Origin: Streptomyces rubradiris
GTDB taxonomy: Bacteria > Actinomycetota > Actinomycetes > Streptomycetales > Streptomycetaceae
Length of the DNA stretch: 64,000 nucleotides
Assembly (NCBI RefSeq): GCF_016860525.1
Contig: NZ_BNEA01000015.1
Span: forward strand, 2,108,001-2,172,000
Direction: 5' to 3'
The position numbers and the translations under genes were made by a program. Under the pieces are notes generated by a model, which searched no databases, was not told the origin of the DNA, and saw only the letters and a program-made list of their open reading frames with translations. Below, piece by piece: positions 47,446-58,603 of the stretch (positions are counted from its first letter, which is position 1; every line of letters begins with the position of its first letter).

Positions 47446-48845
47446 TTGGCCGTCTCCTCGTTCTCGGTCTCGTCGCGGCCCGCCTCTACGGTCGCTTCCT
47501 GCTCCGGGTCCTCCGGGACATCGGCGTCGGGGGCGGCCTCCGGGGACTTCGGTTCGTAGACCAGCACCGCGCGGTTGTCGGGCCGCAGACGCGCCTTGGC
47601 GACTTCCCGGACCTCCTCGGGGGTCACCTCGAGGACGCGATTCACAGCGGTCAGGGCGAGCTGCGGGTCACCGAACAGGACGGCGTACCGGCACAGTTCG
47701 TCGGCGCGGCCGGCGACCGTGCCGAGCCGGTCCAGCCACTCGCGCTCCAGCTGGGCCTGGGCGCGCTCCATCTCCTCGGGGGTGGGGCCCTCCTCCGCGA
47801 ACCGGGCCAGCTCCTCGTCGATGGCGGTCTCGATCACCGGCACCTCGACGTCACCGGAAGTCTTCACGTCCAGCCAGCCCATGGAGGGCGCGCCGGCCAG
47901 GCGCAGCAGGCCGAAGCCGGCGGCGACGGCCGTGCGGTCGCGGCGCACCAGGCGGTTGTACAGGCGGGAGGACTCGCCGCCGCCGAGGATGGTCAGGGCG
48001 AGGTCGGCCGCGTCGCACGCGCGCGTGCCGTCGTGCGGGAGCCGGTAGGCGGCCATCAGGGCGCGCGCCGGGACCTCCTCCACGACGACCTCGCGCTTCT
48101 GCTCGCCGATGACGTCCGGCAGGGAGCCGTCACGGGGCGCGGGCTTGCCGTCGTGGGACGGGATGGAGCCGAAGTACTTCTCGATCCAGGCGAGGGTCTG
48201 CTCGGGGTCGATGTCGCCGACCACGGAGAGCACCGCGTTGTTCGGCGCGTAGTAGGTGCGGAAGAACTGGCGCGCGTCCTCCAGGGTGGCCGCGTCCAGG
48301 TCCGCCATGGAGCCGATCGGCGTGTGGTGGTACGGGTGGCCCTCCGGGTAGGAGAGGGCGGTCAGCTTCTCGAAGGCGGTGCCGTAGGGCACGTTGTCGT
48401 AGCGCTGGCGGCGCTCGTTCTTGACGACGTCCCGCTGGTTCTCCATGGACTCCTCGTCCAGGGCGGCCAGCAGCGAGCCCATGCGGTCCGCCTCCAGCCA
48501 CAGGGCGAGCTCCAGCTGGTGGGCGGGCATGGTCTCGAAGTAGTTGGTGCGCTCGAAGCTCGTGGTGCCGTTCAGCGAGCCGCCGGCGCCCTGCACCAGT
48601 TCGAAGTGGCCGTTGCCCTTGACCTGTGCGGAGCCCTGGAACATCAGGTGCTCGAAGAGGTGAGCAAGGCCGGTACGCCCCTTGACTTCGTGGCGGGAGC
48701 CGACGTCGTACCAGAGGCAGACCGCCGCCACCGGGGTCAGGTGGTCCTCGGAGAGCACCACGCGCAGACCGTTGGCCAGGCGGTGCTCGGTCGCTGCCAG
48801 GCCCCCGGAGCCTGCCTCGGCTGTGGTCGTGTGACCCATGGGCAT
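47442..48845 (-). CDS. M16-family zinc peptidase, catalytic subunit
   Basis: 467 residues from ATG 48845, with AAGGGA upstream. The inverted zinc motif HLFEH (H62-H66) in GRTGLAHLFEHLMFQGSAQV and the downstream glutamate region DVVKNERRQRYDNVPYGTAF are intact. The C-terminal half has TILGGGESSRLYNRLVRRDR. An acidic tail ends NEETAK. Expected to degrade peptides in a closed chamber together with the non-catalytic partner encoded immediately downstream (4-bp overlap). No signal peptide is visible, so it is probably cytoplasmic. Confidence 0.9.
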   Translation of the reverse strand: MPMGHTTTAEAGSGGLAATEHRLANGLRVVLSEDHLTPVAAVCLWYDVGSRHEVKGRTGLAHLFEHLMFQGSAQVKGNGHFELVQGAGGSLNGTTSFERTNYFETMPAHQLELALWLEADRMGSLLAALDEESMENQRDVVKNERRQRYDNVPYGTAFEKLTALSYPEGHPYHHTPIGSMADLDAATLEDARQFFRTYYAPNNAVLSVVGDIDPEQTLAWIEKYFGSIPSHDGKPAPRDGSLPDVIGEQKREVVVEEVPARALMAAYRLPHDGTRACDAADLALTILGGGESSRLYNRLVRRDRTAVAAGFGLLRLAGAPSMGWLDVKTSGDVEVPVIETAIDEELARFAEEGPTPEEMERAQAQLEREWLDRLGTVAGRADELCRYAVLFGDPQLALTAVNRVLEVTPEEVREVAKARLRPDNRAVLVYEPKSPEAAPDADVPEDPEQEATVEAGRDETENEETAK

Positions 48846-49173
48846 GTACGTCCCTTCGCGAGCGGAGGCGGTTGATGGAAACCGCGGTTGTGCTGCCGTT
48901 CCTGCCACTGTATGCAAAGCGTGCGGGGCCTTCGCGAAGTTCCCGCGGACGTACGCCGACAGCGGATCGCGTACGCTGCGTCGGACCCCTTCCCGGACGG
49001 TTCCCCGGCGCTGGGGGCGCTTCCGCTCCCCGGTGCCGGCCGGGGCCGCCCGGACCGGGTCGTGCACGGGTTGTCAGTACCTCGGTCCACAATGGTCGGC
49101 GTCAGATCCGTCAAACGCTTCAGCACCAAGCGCCCCGTAGGCGAGCGACCAGATCAGAAGGAGCCAGGCAGCG
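48846..49173. other. Divergent promoter region, M16 operon to parC
   Basis: 328 bp without a recognisable gene. GAAGGAG at about 49158 is the parC ribosome site. Confidence 0.4.
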
Positions 49174-51630
<2,457 letters not shown>

Positions 51631-51661
51631 ACGGTCCGGGCAGGGGCCGGCCGGGCGGCGG

Positions 51662-52750
51662 CTAGGCGGGCGGTTCCTCCACGTCGGTGCCCGGCTCGTC
51701 CGGCTCGTCCGGTCCCTGTACGTAGCGCAGGACGCCCCACATGCCGTGCTCGTCGGCGTGCGGGGCGTCGTTCCCGCACGCCTCCAGTTCCTTGCGGAGC
51801 GCGTCCGCGTCGATGCCGGAGCCGATCAGCACGAGCTGGGTGAGGCGTTCGTCGCCGGGCGCCCAGGGCTCCGGGTAGAAGCGCAGGAACCGGCCGACGG
51901 CGTGCACGGCGTAGCGGTTGGCCATGTCGTACGGCCCGAAGTCGACGTAGCCCTTGATCCGGTACAGCCCTTCGGGCCGGCTGTCCAGGAACCGCATGAG
52001 CCGCCGGGGTTCCAGGGGGACGGCACAGGCGAACGACAGACTGTCGTAGCCGGTGTGCAGATGCCCGGTGTGGTCCGGGCCGTCGTGGTCGTGCAGGTCG
52101 TCGAAGGACAGCTGGCCGACGCGCTCCTCGGTGGGCCGGCAGTCGAAGAGGAACTCGGGGTCGATCCGGCCGTAGGTGGCGGGGACGACGGCCGCGCGGT
52201 CGGTGAGCGAGCGGACGAGCCCGAGGATGCGGTCCGCGTCGCCGGCGCGGTCGAGCTTGTTGACGACGACCAGGTCCGCGAGGGCGAGGTGCCGGTCGAT
52301 CTCGGGGTGCTTCGCGCGGGTGTCGTCGAACTCGGCGGCGTCGACCACCTCGACCAGGCCGCCGTAGACGATGCCCGGGTGCTCGCTGGCGAGGACCATG
52401 CGCACGAGTTCCTGCGGCTCGGCCAGTCCGCTGGCCTCGATGACGATCACATCGATGCCGGCGGCGGGCGCGGCGAGCCGGTCCAGGTACAGATCGAGTT
52501 CGCCGGCGTCCACGGCGCAGCACAGGCAGCCGTTGCCGAGCGAGACGGTCGAGTCGCCGAGAGCGCCGGCGACGGCCATGGCGTCGATCTCGATGGCGCC
52601 GAAGTCGTTGACGATGGCCCCGATGCGGCTGCCTCCGCTGCGGTGCAGCAGGTGGTTGAGGAGCGTGGTCTTCCCGGAGCCCAGGAAACCGGCGAGTACG
52701 ACGACCGGGATCTGCTGCGGGCTGCCGCCGCTTGCCAAGCTGTTCCCCAA
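51662..52750 (-). CDS. CobW-family GTP-binding metal chaperone-like protein
   Basis: 362 residues if TTG 52750 is used ([20 protein letters not shown], with GAGAGG at ribosome-site spacing); ATG 52810 would add 20 residues. COG0523 motifs: Walker [33 protein letters not shown] with the metal-binding CxCC, the guanine motif VNKLD, and the C-terminal half with a His-rich loop [18 protein letters not shown]. It is likely to insert or traffic zinc or another metal. It converges on parC with a 31-bp gap. Confidence 0.85.
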   Translation of the reverse strand: MGNSLASGGSPQQIPVVVLAGFLGSGKTTLLNHLLHRSGGSRIGAIVNDFGAIEIDAMAVAGALGDSTVSLGNGCLCCAVDAGELDLYLDRLAAPAAGIDVIVIEASGLAEPQELVRMVLASEHPGIVYGGLVEVVDAAEFDDTRAKHPEIDRHLALADLVVVNKLDRAGDADRILGLVRSLTDRAAVVPATYGRIDPEFLFDCRPTEERVGQLSFDDLHDHDGPDHTGHLHTGYDSLSFACAVPLEPRRLMRFLDSRPEGLYRIKGYVDFGPYDMANRYAVHAVGRFLRFYPEPWAPGDERLTQLVLIGSGIDADALRKELEACGNDAPHADEHGMWGVLRYVQGPDEPDEPGTDVEEPPA

Positions 52751-52965
52751 CGGGCGACCTCTCAGACGTACCAGCGCGCACCGGCTCGGGCCCGGTGCGC
52801 GGACGGGCATGGACGGAGGGTCCAGGATACGAGCGGCCCGGAACCGGCTTCCGGCCCGCGTACCCGGTCTTGATTCGACGATCGATAACCGATCAAAGTT
52901 GGATCAATGTTGCTTGGATCAATACTCAATCATCAACATGTCCACAGGCGGCTACGGTGACCCTC

Positions 52966-54221
52966 ATGCGCGATCACGACACCGCTCCCCACCGCCCCGG
53001 GCGCCGGCTGACCACCAAGGAGACCGCCGAACTGCTCGGCGTGAAGCCCGAGACGGTCTACGCGTACGTGAGCCGCGGCCTGCTCAGCAGCAGACGCGAG
53101 CCCGGTGGCCGGGCCAGCACCTTCGAGGCCGGGGAGGTCGAGGCGCTCGCCCGCCGCAACCGCCGGGACGCCGCCGGGAGTCCGGGCACCGGCGGCGAAC
53201 TGTCCGTCCGCACCCGCATCACGCTGATCGAGCAGGACCGGTACTACTACCGCGGCGTCGACGCGGTCGAGCTGGCAGCCCGCCACTCCTACGAGGAGGT
53301 CGCGGAGTGGCTGTGGACCGGCCGGCCCGCGCCGGGCGCGACGTTCACCGCGCCCGAGGCCACCGCCGAGGTCGCCCGCCGCGCGGTGGACGCGCTCTCC
53401 GAACACGCCTCGGCCGTCGACCGGCTGCGGGTGGCGGCGATCGCCGCGGCGGCCGAGGACCCGCTGCGCTTCGACCTGTCCGAGGAGACCGTGCTGCACA
53501 CGGCGCGCACCCTCGTCCCCACCCTCGTCGCCGCGCTGCCGCGGGTCCGGTACGACCACGAGGACGACGGCCCGCTGGCCCACCGCCTGTGGGGCCGGCT
53601 GACCGGTCACCCGGCCGACGAGGCGTCCCTGCACGTCCTGGACACGGCGCTGGCCCTGCTGGCCGACCACGACCTGGCCGCGTCCACCCTCGCGGTCCGG
53701 GTCGCCGCCTCGGCCCGGGCGCACGCGTACGCGGCGGTCTCGGCCGGGCTCGGCGTGCTGGAGGGCCCGCTGCACGGTGCGGCCGGCGGGCTCGCCCACC
53801 GGATGCTCCTGGACGTGCTGGACCAGGGTACGCGGTCCCGGTCATCGCCGAAGAGCTGCGCGCGGGCCGCCGCGTCCCCGGCCTCGGCCACCGGCTGTAC
53901 ACCGGCGAGGACTCCCGCGCGCGGGCGCTGTTCGAGCTGCTGAAGGAGATCCCGCGCGCGGAGTCCGCGCTGCTCGCGGCCCGTGACATCGTCGCCACCA
54001 CGGCCCGGCACGCCCCGCTGCACGCCAACGTCGACCTGGCTCTCGCGGTGTTCACCGTGTCCAGCGGCATGACGGCCACGGCAGCCGAAACGATCTTCGC
54101 CGTCGCGCGGACCGCGGGCTGGATCGCGCACGCCCTGGAGGAGTACGGCGAGCGCCCGCTGCGCATGCGCCCCAGCGGCCACTACGTCGGTCCGCGCCCG
54201 CCCCGGCCCCTCCCGGAGTAG
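52966..54221 (+). pseudogene. Citrate synthase-like gene with N-terminal helix-turn-helix, single frameshift
   Basis: ATG 52966 begins MRDHDTAPHRPGRRLTTKET then AELLGVKPETVYAYVSRGLL, a MerR-like DNA-binding or substrate-domain helix pair found in one citrate synthase subfamily. The main frame carries HGAAGGLAHRMLLDVLDQ and is lost near 53828. The rest is in the next frame: GYAVPVIAEELRAGRRVPGL and GHRLYTGED (active-site His), then HANVDLALAVFT with the catalytic Asp, ending at 54221. One missing G in the run CAGGGTAC restores LDQGYAVPV exactly. It may be a real loss or a sequencing error. If intact, 418 residues condensing oxaloacetate or a related 2-oxoacid with acetyl-CoA. Confidence 0.8.
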
Positions 54222-54255
54222 GGCACGGCGGGCCCACAAGTCACCGCCGGGAAAG

Positions 54256-54274
54256 TCAGGTTAGGCTCACCTGT
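54256..54274. promoter_or_regulatory. Iron box at the start of the sucrase/ferredoxin-like gene
   Basis: AGGTTAGGCTCACCT (54258-54272) is close to the DmdR1/IdeR consensus. It ends 2 bp before the GTG start, which implies a leaderless transcript with the operator over the promoter. Confidence 0.75.
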
Positions 54275-55216
54275 GTGAGTAGGTGTGCGACCGTCTCCCG
54301 CGTGCTCGACGAGCCGGTTTCCGGTACGGCTGCCACGGCGACGACCTGGCTGCTGCTGGAACAGCCGGGCCCGTGGGGCGCGAAGGCCCTGCGGTCCAGC
54401 CATCTCGATCCCGCGCTGGGCCGTGCGCTGGAGGCCGCCGCCGACGGGACCGGCGTGCGGATCGCGCTGATCCGCCGTCCCGGACGCCACGCCGACCCCG
54501 GCCCGCCCCCGGTGCGGCAGGTGTACGCCGCGCACACCGTTCCCGGGCGGGTGTGGCTGCACAGTGCCACCACCGTCGAGCCGCGGCGCCTGCTCGACAT
54601 GGACTTCGCCGCGCTGGGGGCGGGCGACCACCGGTCCTTCGACACGGTGCTCGGCGGGCGGCCCCATCAGGGTGACCCGCTGGCGCTCGTGTGCACCAAC
54701 GGCAAGCGTGACCGCTGCTGCGCCCTCCTGGGCCGCCCCCTCGCCGCGGAGCTGGTCGCGTCGGGGGTGCGCGGCGTCTGGGAAGTCACTCATCTGGGTG
54801 GACATCGGTTCGCTCCTACAGTGCTTGTCCTGCCCTATGGCTACGCCTACGGCCGCGCCGGGGCCCACACCGTGAAGGAGGCCCTGCACGGTGCCCAGGA
54901 GGGGCGCGTGCTGGTCGAGGGGTGCCGGGGGTGTTCCGCGTGGGAGCGGCCCGGGCAGGCGGCGGAGCTGGCCGTGCGGACGGCCGCGGACGAGTACCGG
55001 GCGGGGGTGCTGAGCGTCGTACGGACCGAGGGCACGGGTCCGCGCTGGGAGGTCACCGTCGCCCACGCCGACGGCCGCCGGTGGCGGGTCACCGTGGCAC
55101 AGGGCGCGTCGCTGCCGCCCCGCCCGGAGAGCTGCGGTGCGGAGGTGCTCGGCGCGCCCGCGCGGATGGACGTGGTCGAGGTGCGCGAGCTGCGGCCGAC
55201 GGCACTGGCGAGCTGA
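54275..55216 (+). CDS. Sucrase/ferredoxin-like protein under iron control
   Basis: 313 residues from GTG 54275. This family (Suc_Fer-like) has thioredoxin-fold ferredoxin features: ALVCTNGKRDRCCALLGRPL (CxxxxxxCC) and EVTHLGGHRFAPTVLVLPYG, with a late CRGCSAWE pair. These Cys/His residues can hold a 2Fe-2S cluster. The C-terminal ~70 residues are beta-rich (WEVTVAHADGRRWRVTVAQG). Its role is probably redox support of iron acquisition or mobilisation; substrate unknown. The iron box overlapping the start makes iron repression likely. Confidence 0.82.
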   Translation: MSRCATVSRVLDEPVSGTAATATTWLLLEQPGPWGAKALRSSHLDPALGRALEAAADGTGVRIALIRRPGRHADPGPPPVRQVYAAHTVPGRVWLHSATTVEPRRLLDMDFAALGAGDHRSFDTVLGGRPHQGDPLALVCTNGKRDRCCALLGRPLAAELVASGVRGVWEVTHLGGHRFAPTVLVLPYGYAYGRAGAHTVKEALHGAQEGRVLVEGCRGCSAWERPGQAAELAVRTAADEYRAGVLSVVRTEGTGPRWEVTVAHADGRRWRVTVAQGASLPPRPESCGAEVLGAPARMDVVEVRELRPTALAS

Positions 55217-55313
55217 CCCGGCGCGCGTCCCGTCCATGTTGATCAACAGCTGATCAAGAGGTCCACACCCCACCCGCTGGGGGCTTCCGGCCGCGCCACG
55301 TACCGTCTTGGGC

Positions 55314-57014
55314 ATGCGCTCCACTCCCCCCGTACGCCGTCTGCGCCTCGGTCTGCCCCGGCGGATGTTCTCCCAGGTGCTGCTGATGCAGGTGGCGATC
55401 GCCGCGGGGGTCGCGGTGCTCGCGACCGGGCTCTTCCTGGCACCGCTGAGCAAACAGCTCGATCAGGAGGCGATGCGGCGGGCGCTGGCCATCGCCGCCA
55501 CCACCGCGCAGGACCCGCAGATCGCCGAGGGCGTGCGGACCACCGCGCCGAGCGGGAACGGCCCCGTGCAGCGGGCGGCCGAACGGATCCGGCGGGCCAC
55601 GCACGCCGAGTACATCGTGGTGCTGGACCGCGACTGGGTGCGCTGGTCGCATCCCACGCCCTCGGAGATCGGCCGGCGCGTCTCCACCGACCCGTCCGAC
55701 GCCCTGGCCGGCAAGGAGGTCATGGAGATCGACCGGGGCACCCTGGGCCGCTCGGCGCGTGGCAAGGTGCCGCTGTACGACGCCGGTCACCACGTCATCG
55801 GCGCGGTCTCGGTCGGCATCGCGTACGACAGTGTGCGGGCGCGGCTGATCAGCGCCATCCCGGGGCTCTTCGCGTACGCCGGCGGTGCCCTGGCGGTGGG
55901 CGCGCTGGCCGCCTGGCTGATCTCCCGGCGGGTCCAGCGGCAGACCCGGGACCTGGCCTTCTCCGATATCTCGGCGCTGCTCGCGGAACGCGAGGCGATG
56001 CTGCACGGCATCCGGGAGGGGGTGGTGGCGCTGGACCGGGGCGGCCGTATCCGCCTGCTCAACGACGAGGCACGACGACTGCTGGCGATCGGCGACGAGG
56101 CCCTCGGGCGGACCCCGGACGAGGCGCTCGGCGCGGGGCGTACGACGGATGTGCTGGCCGGCCGGGTGACCGGCACCGACCTGCTCACCGTGTGCGGCCA
56201 GCGCGTCCTGGTCGCCAACCGCATGCCCACCGGGGACGGCGGTGCCGTGGCCACCCTGCGCGACCGCACCGAGCTGGAACAGCTGGGGCGGGAACTGGAC
56301 TCCACACGCGGGCTGATCGACGCGCTGCGCGCCCAGGACCACGAACACGCCAACCGCATGCACACCCTGCTGGGGCTGCTGGAGCTGGAGATGTACGACG
56401 ACGCCGTGGAGTTCGTCGGCGAGGTGGTCGGGGACCACCGGGCCACCGCCGAGCAGGTCACGGAACGGATCCAGGACCCGCTGCTGGCCGCGCTCCTGGT
56501 CGGCAAGGCGACCGTGGCGGCCGAGCGCGGAGTCGCCCTGGGGGTGTCGGAACGCACCCGGCTCCCGGACCGGCTGATCGATCCGCGGGGGCTGGTCACG
56601 GTGGTGGGCAACCTCGTGGACAACGCCCTCGACGCCGTCGCGGCCACCCCGCACGCGCGCGTGGAGGTCGAAGCGCGCGCCGAGGGCCGTACTGTCGTGC
56701 TGGAGGTGCGCGACACGGGACCCGGAGTGCCGGCGGACCTACGCGAGCTGATCTTCACGGAGGGGTGGTCCACCAAGAAGCCGCCCGCGCACGGCAAGCG
56801 GGGCATCGGGCTGTCCCTGGTCCGGCGGCTCGCCGAACGGCAGGGCGGGAGCGCGACCGTGGGACCGGCGGCCGGCGGCGGCGCGGAGTTCACCGTGGTA
56901 CTGCCCGAGGCGCTGGCCGAGCCCGGCCTGGTGCCCGCGGGCGCCGAGCAGGCCGCCGGCGCCCCCACCGGCACCGGCACCGGCACCGGCACCGGCACCG
57001 AGGAGGAGGCGTGA
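55314..57014 (+). CDS. CitA/DcuS-type sensor histidine kinase
   Basis: 566 residues from ATG 55314. Two membrane segments (about 20-45 and 180-205) flank a PDC-type extracytoplasmic sensor (EYIVVLDRDWVRWSHPTPSE, HHVIGAVSVGIAYDSVRARL), as in citrate and C4-dicarboxylate sensors. A PAS domain follows, then the H box DHEHANRMHTLLGLLELEMY and the ATPase NLVDNALDAVAATP and GIGLSLVRRLAERQGG. The last ~20 residues contain five GGCACC repeats (GTGTGTGTG). It is followed by the response regulator in an ATGA-type overlap. Confidence 0.87.
   Translation: MRSTPPVRRLRLGLPRRMFSQVLLMQVAIAAGVAVLATGLFLAPLSKQLDQEAMRRALAIAATTAQDPQIAEGVRTTAPSGNGPVQRAAERIRRATHAEYIVVLDRDWVRWSHPTPSEIGRRVSTDPSDALAGKEVMEIDRGTLGRSARGKVPLYDAGHHVIGAVSVGIAYDSVRARLISAIPGLFAYAGGALAVGALAAWLISRRVQRQTRDLAFSDISALLAEREAMLHGIREGVVALDRGGRIRLLNDEARRLLAIGDEALGRTPDEALGAGRTTDVLAGRVTGTDLLTVCGQRVLVANRMPTGDGGAVATLRDRTELEQLGRELDSTRGLIDALRAQDHEHANRMHTLLGLLELEMYDDAVEFVGEVVGDHRATAEQVTERIQDPLLAALLVGKATVAAERGVALGVSERTRLPDRLIDPRGLVTVVGNLVDNALDAVAATPHARVEVEARAEGRTVVLEVRDTGPGVPADLRELIFTEGWSTKKPPAHGKRGIGLSLVRRLAERQGGSATVGPAAGGGAEFTVVLPEALAEPGLVPAGAEQAAGAPTGTGTGTGTGTEEEA
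56967..57000 (+). repeat. GGCACC microsatellite in the kinase 3' end
   Basis: Five GGCACC units run before the stop codon, encoding Gly-Thr repeats. Copy number could vary without changing the frame. Confidence 0.6.
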
Positions 57015-57694
57015 TGATCGAGGTCCTGGTCGTGGACGACGACACCCGCGTGGCCCGCGTCAACGCCGCCTACGTCGAGAAGGTGCCCGGTTTCCACGTG
57101 GCCGGCGAGGCGCACAGCGCGGCAGAGGCACTGCGTCAGGTGGAGAGCCTGCCGCGGCTCGATCTGGTCCTGATGGATCACTACCTGCCCGACGACACCG
57201 GTCTCGCGGTGGTCCGGGAGATGCGCCGACGCGGCCACCAGGCCGACGTGATCATGGTGACGGCGGCGCGGGACGTGTCGACCGTGCAGGCGGCCATGCG
57301 GCAGGGGGCGCTTCAGTACCTGGTGAAACCATTCGCCTTCGCGGGACTGCGGGCCAAGCTGGAGGCGTACGCCGAGCTGCGGCGCACCCTGGACGGCGGC
57401 GGGGAGGCGGAGCAGGCGGAGGTGGACCGGATCTTCGGCGCGCTGTCCGCCCCGTCGGAACCCGAGTTGCCCAAGGGGCACTCCCCCACGACGGCCGAAC
57501 TGGTGCGCCAGGCGTTGCTGAGCGCCGAACGCCCCCTGTCCGCCCAGGAGATCGCCGAGCGGACGGGGGTGAGCCGGCAGACCGCCCAGCGGTATCTGAA
57601 GCTGCTGGAGCGCACCGGCCGGGCCCGGCTGACCCTCAAGTACGGCGAGGCGGGGCGCCCGGAACACCGCTATGTGTGGGCGACCCACGCCTGA
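57014..57694 (+). CDS. CitB/DcuR-type response regulator
   Basis: 226 residues from ATG 57014, overlapping the kinase stop. The receiver has VLVVDDDTRV, phosphoacceptor D55 in LVLMDHYLPDDTG, T in MVTAARD and K in YLVKPFAFAGL. The C-terminal domain contains a helix-turn-helix, LSAQEIAERTGVSRQTAQRY, as in CitB-like regulators. It probably activates uptake or use of a carboxylate, consistent with its PDC-sensor partner. A citrate synthase-like gene lies 3 kb upstream but no transporter is adjacent, so the signal is inferred only. Confidence 0.88.
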   Translation: MIEVLVVDDDTRVARVNAAYVEKVPGFHVAGEAHSAAEALRQVESLPRLDLVLMDHYLPDDTGLAVVREMRRRGHQADVIMVTAARDVSTVQAAMRQGALQYLVKPFAFAGLRAKLEAYAELRRTLDGGGEAEQAEVDRIFGALSAPSEPELPKGHSPTTAELVRQALLSAERPLSAQEIAERTGVSRQTAQRYLKLLERTGRARLTLKYGEAGRPEHRYVWATHA

Positions 57695-57712
57695 ACGCGA
57701 GGCGCGCGGCGG

Positions 57713-57917
57713 TCACTCGACCGCGTTGACGAACGCTGCCGTGTAGATCGCTGCTCACGTCGGCCTCCGCGTTCTTGATGTGGGGGTTGAACACCTTGAC
57801 GAATGCGTCGACCAACTTCTGGACGCTCTCCTTGCGCCCGTTCACCCGGTCCGTTGTCCAGCCCATTGTGAGGACGTGCTGAGGAGGAGCCTGGGAGGAC
57901 GGCGAGGAGTCGGTCAT
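57713..57917 (-). pseudogene. Small hypothetical protein, probably frameshifted
   Basis: From ATG 57917 the frame reads MTDSSPSSQAPPQHVLTMGW then TTDRVNGRKESVQKLVDAFV and KVFNPHIKNAEADV, after which it runs on into the 3' end of the neighbouring regulator gene to 57636. In a second frame, AAIYTAAFVNAVE follows the same point and stops at 57713, before that gene. This tidy ending suggests an indel near 57750. The family is unknown to me. The start overlaps the LuxR-type regulator's stop by 4 bp. Confidence 0.45.
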
Positions 57918-58603
57918 CGGGCGGGAGGTTTCGCCAGCCCCTTGCTGTAGGCGTACCGCACGGCCTGCGCCCGGTCCTTGAGGTCCGCCTTGGCGAAGAG
58001 GTTGTTGATGTGGGTCTTCACGGTCGCGGTCGACACATGCAGTCTGCGAGCGATCTGCTGGTTGCTGAGCCCTTCGGCGATCAGCACCAGGACCTCGACC
58101 TCCCGCGTGGTCAGCCCGTCGGGCGCCTGGCCTGCCGCTGGTACAGGTTCGGGCTCCGGCCGCGACAGCCGCTCCAGCAGCCGTCTCTGGACACTCGGCG
58201 ACAGCCCCGCGTCGCCCGACAGCACACTGTGCACGGCACGCACGATCTCCTCACCGTCCGCGTCCTTGGTCAGATAGCCCCGGGCACCGGCCCGCAGCGC
58301 GGGAAACAGCGACTCGTCGTCCGAGAAGGTGGTGAGCACCACGACCTGGGTCCCGGGATACTGCGCCCGGATCCGCCGGGTGGCCTCCACGCCGTCGCAG
58401 CGCGGCATCCTCAGATCCATCAGGACGACGTCCGGCGCGAGTTCAGCAACCAGCCGCACGGCCTCCTCGCCGTCGCCCGCGGCCCCCACGACCTCCACAC
58501 CGGGAAGCAGCCCCAGCAGCATCACGATGCCCTCACGGACCACGGTCTGATCGTCGGCGACGACCACCCGCGCGATCTTCTCCTGCCCCTCCGTCTCTGT
58601 CAT
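57914..58603 (-). CDS. NarL/LuxR-type response regulator
   Basis: 229 residues. The receiver shows ARVVVADDQTVVREGIVMLL, phosphoacceptor D63 in VVLMDLRMPRCDGVEATRRI, T in VVVLTTFSDDES and K in YLTKDADGEEI. A Pro-rich linker leads to the LuxR helix-turn-helix LTTREVEVLVLIAEGLSNQQ and IARRLHVSTATVKTHINNLF. It overlaps the kinase stop in an ATGA junction and forms an operon with the kinase and a membrane protein upstream. Target genes are not evident. Confidence 0.92.
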   Translation of the reverse strand: MTETEGQEKIARVVVADDQTVVREGIVMLLGLLPGVEVVGAAGDGEEAVRLVAELAPDVVLMDLRMPRCDGVEATRRIRAQYPGTQVVVLTTFSDDESLFPALRAGARGYLTKDADGEEIVRAVHSVLSGDAGLSPSVQRRLLERLSRPEPEPVPAAGQAPDGLTTREVEVLVLIAEGLSNQQIARRLHVSTATVKTHINNLFAKADLKDRAQAVRYAYSKGLAKPPAR

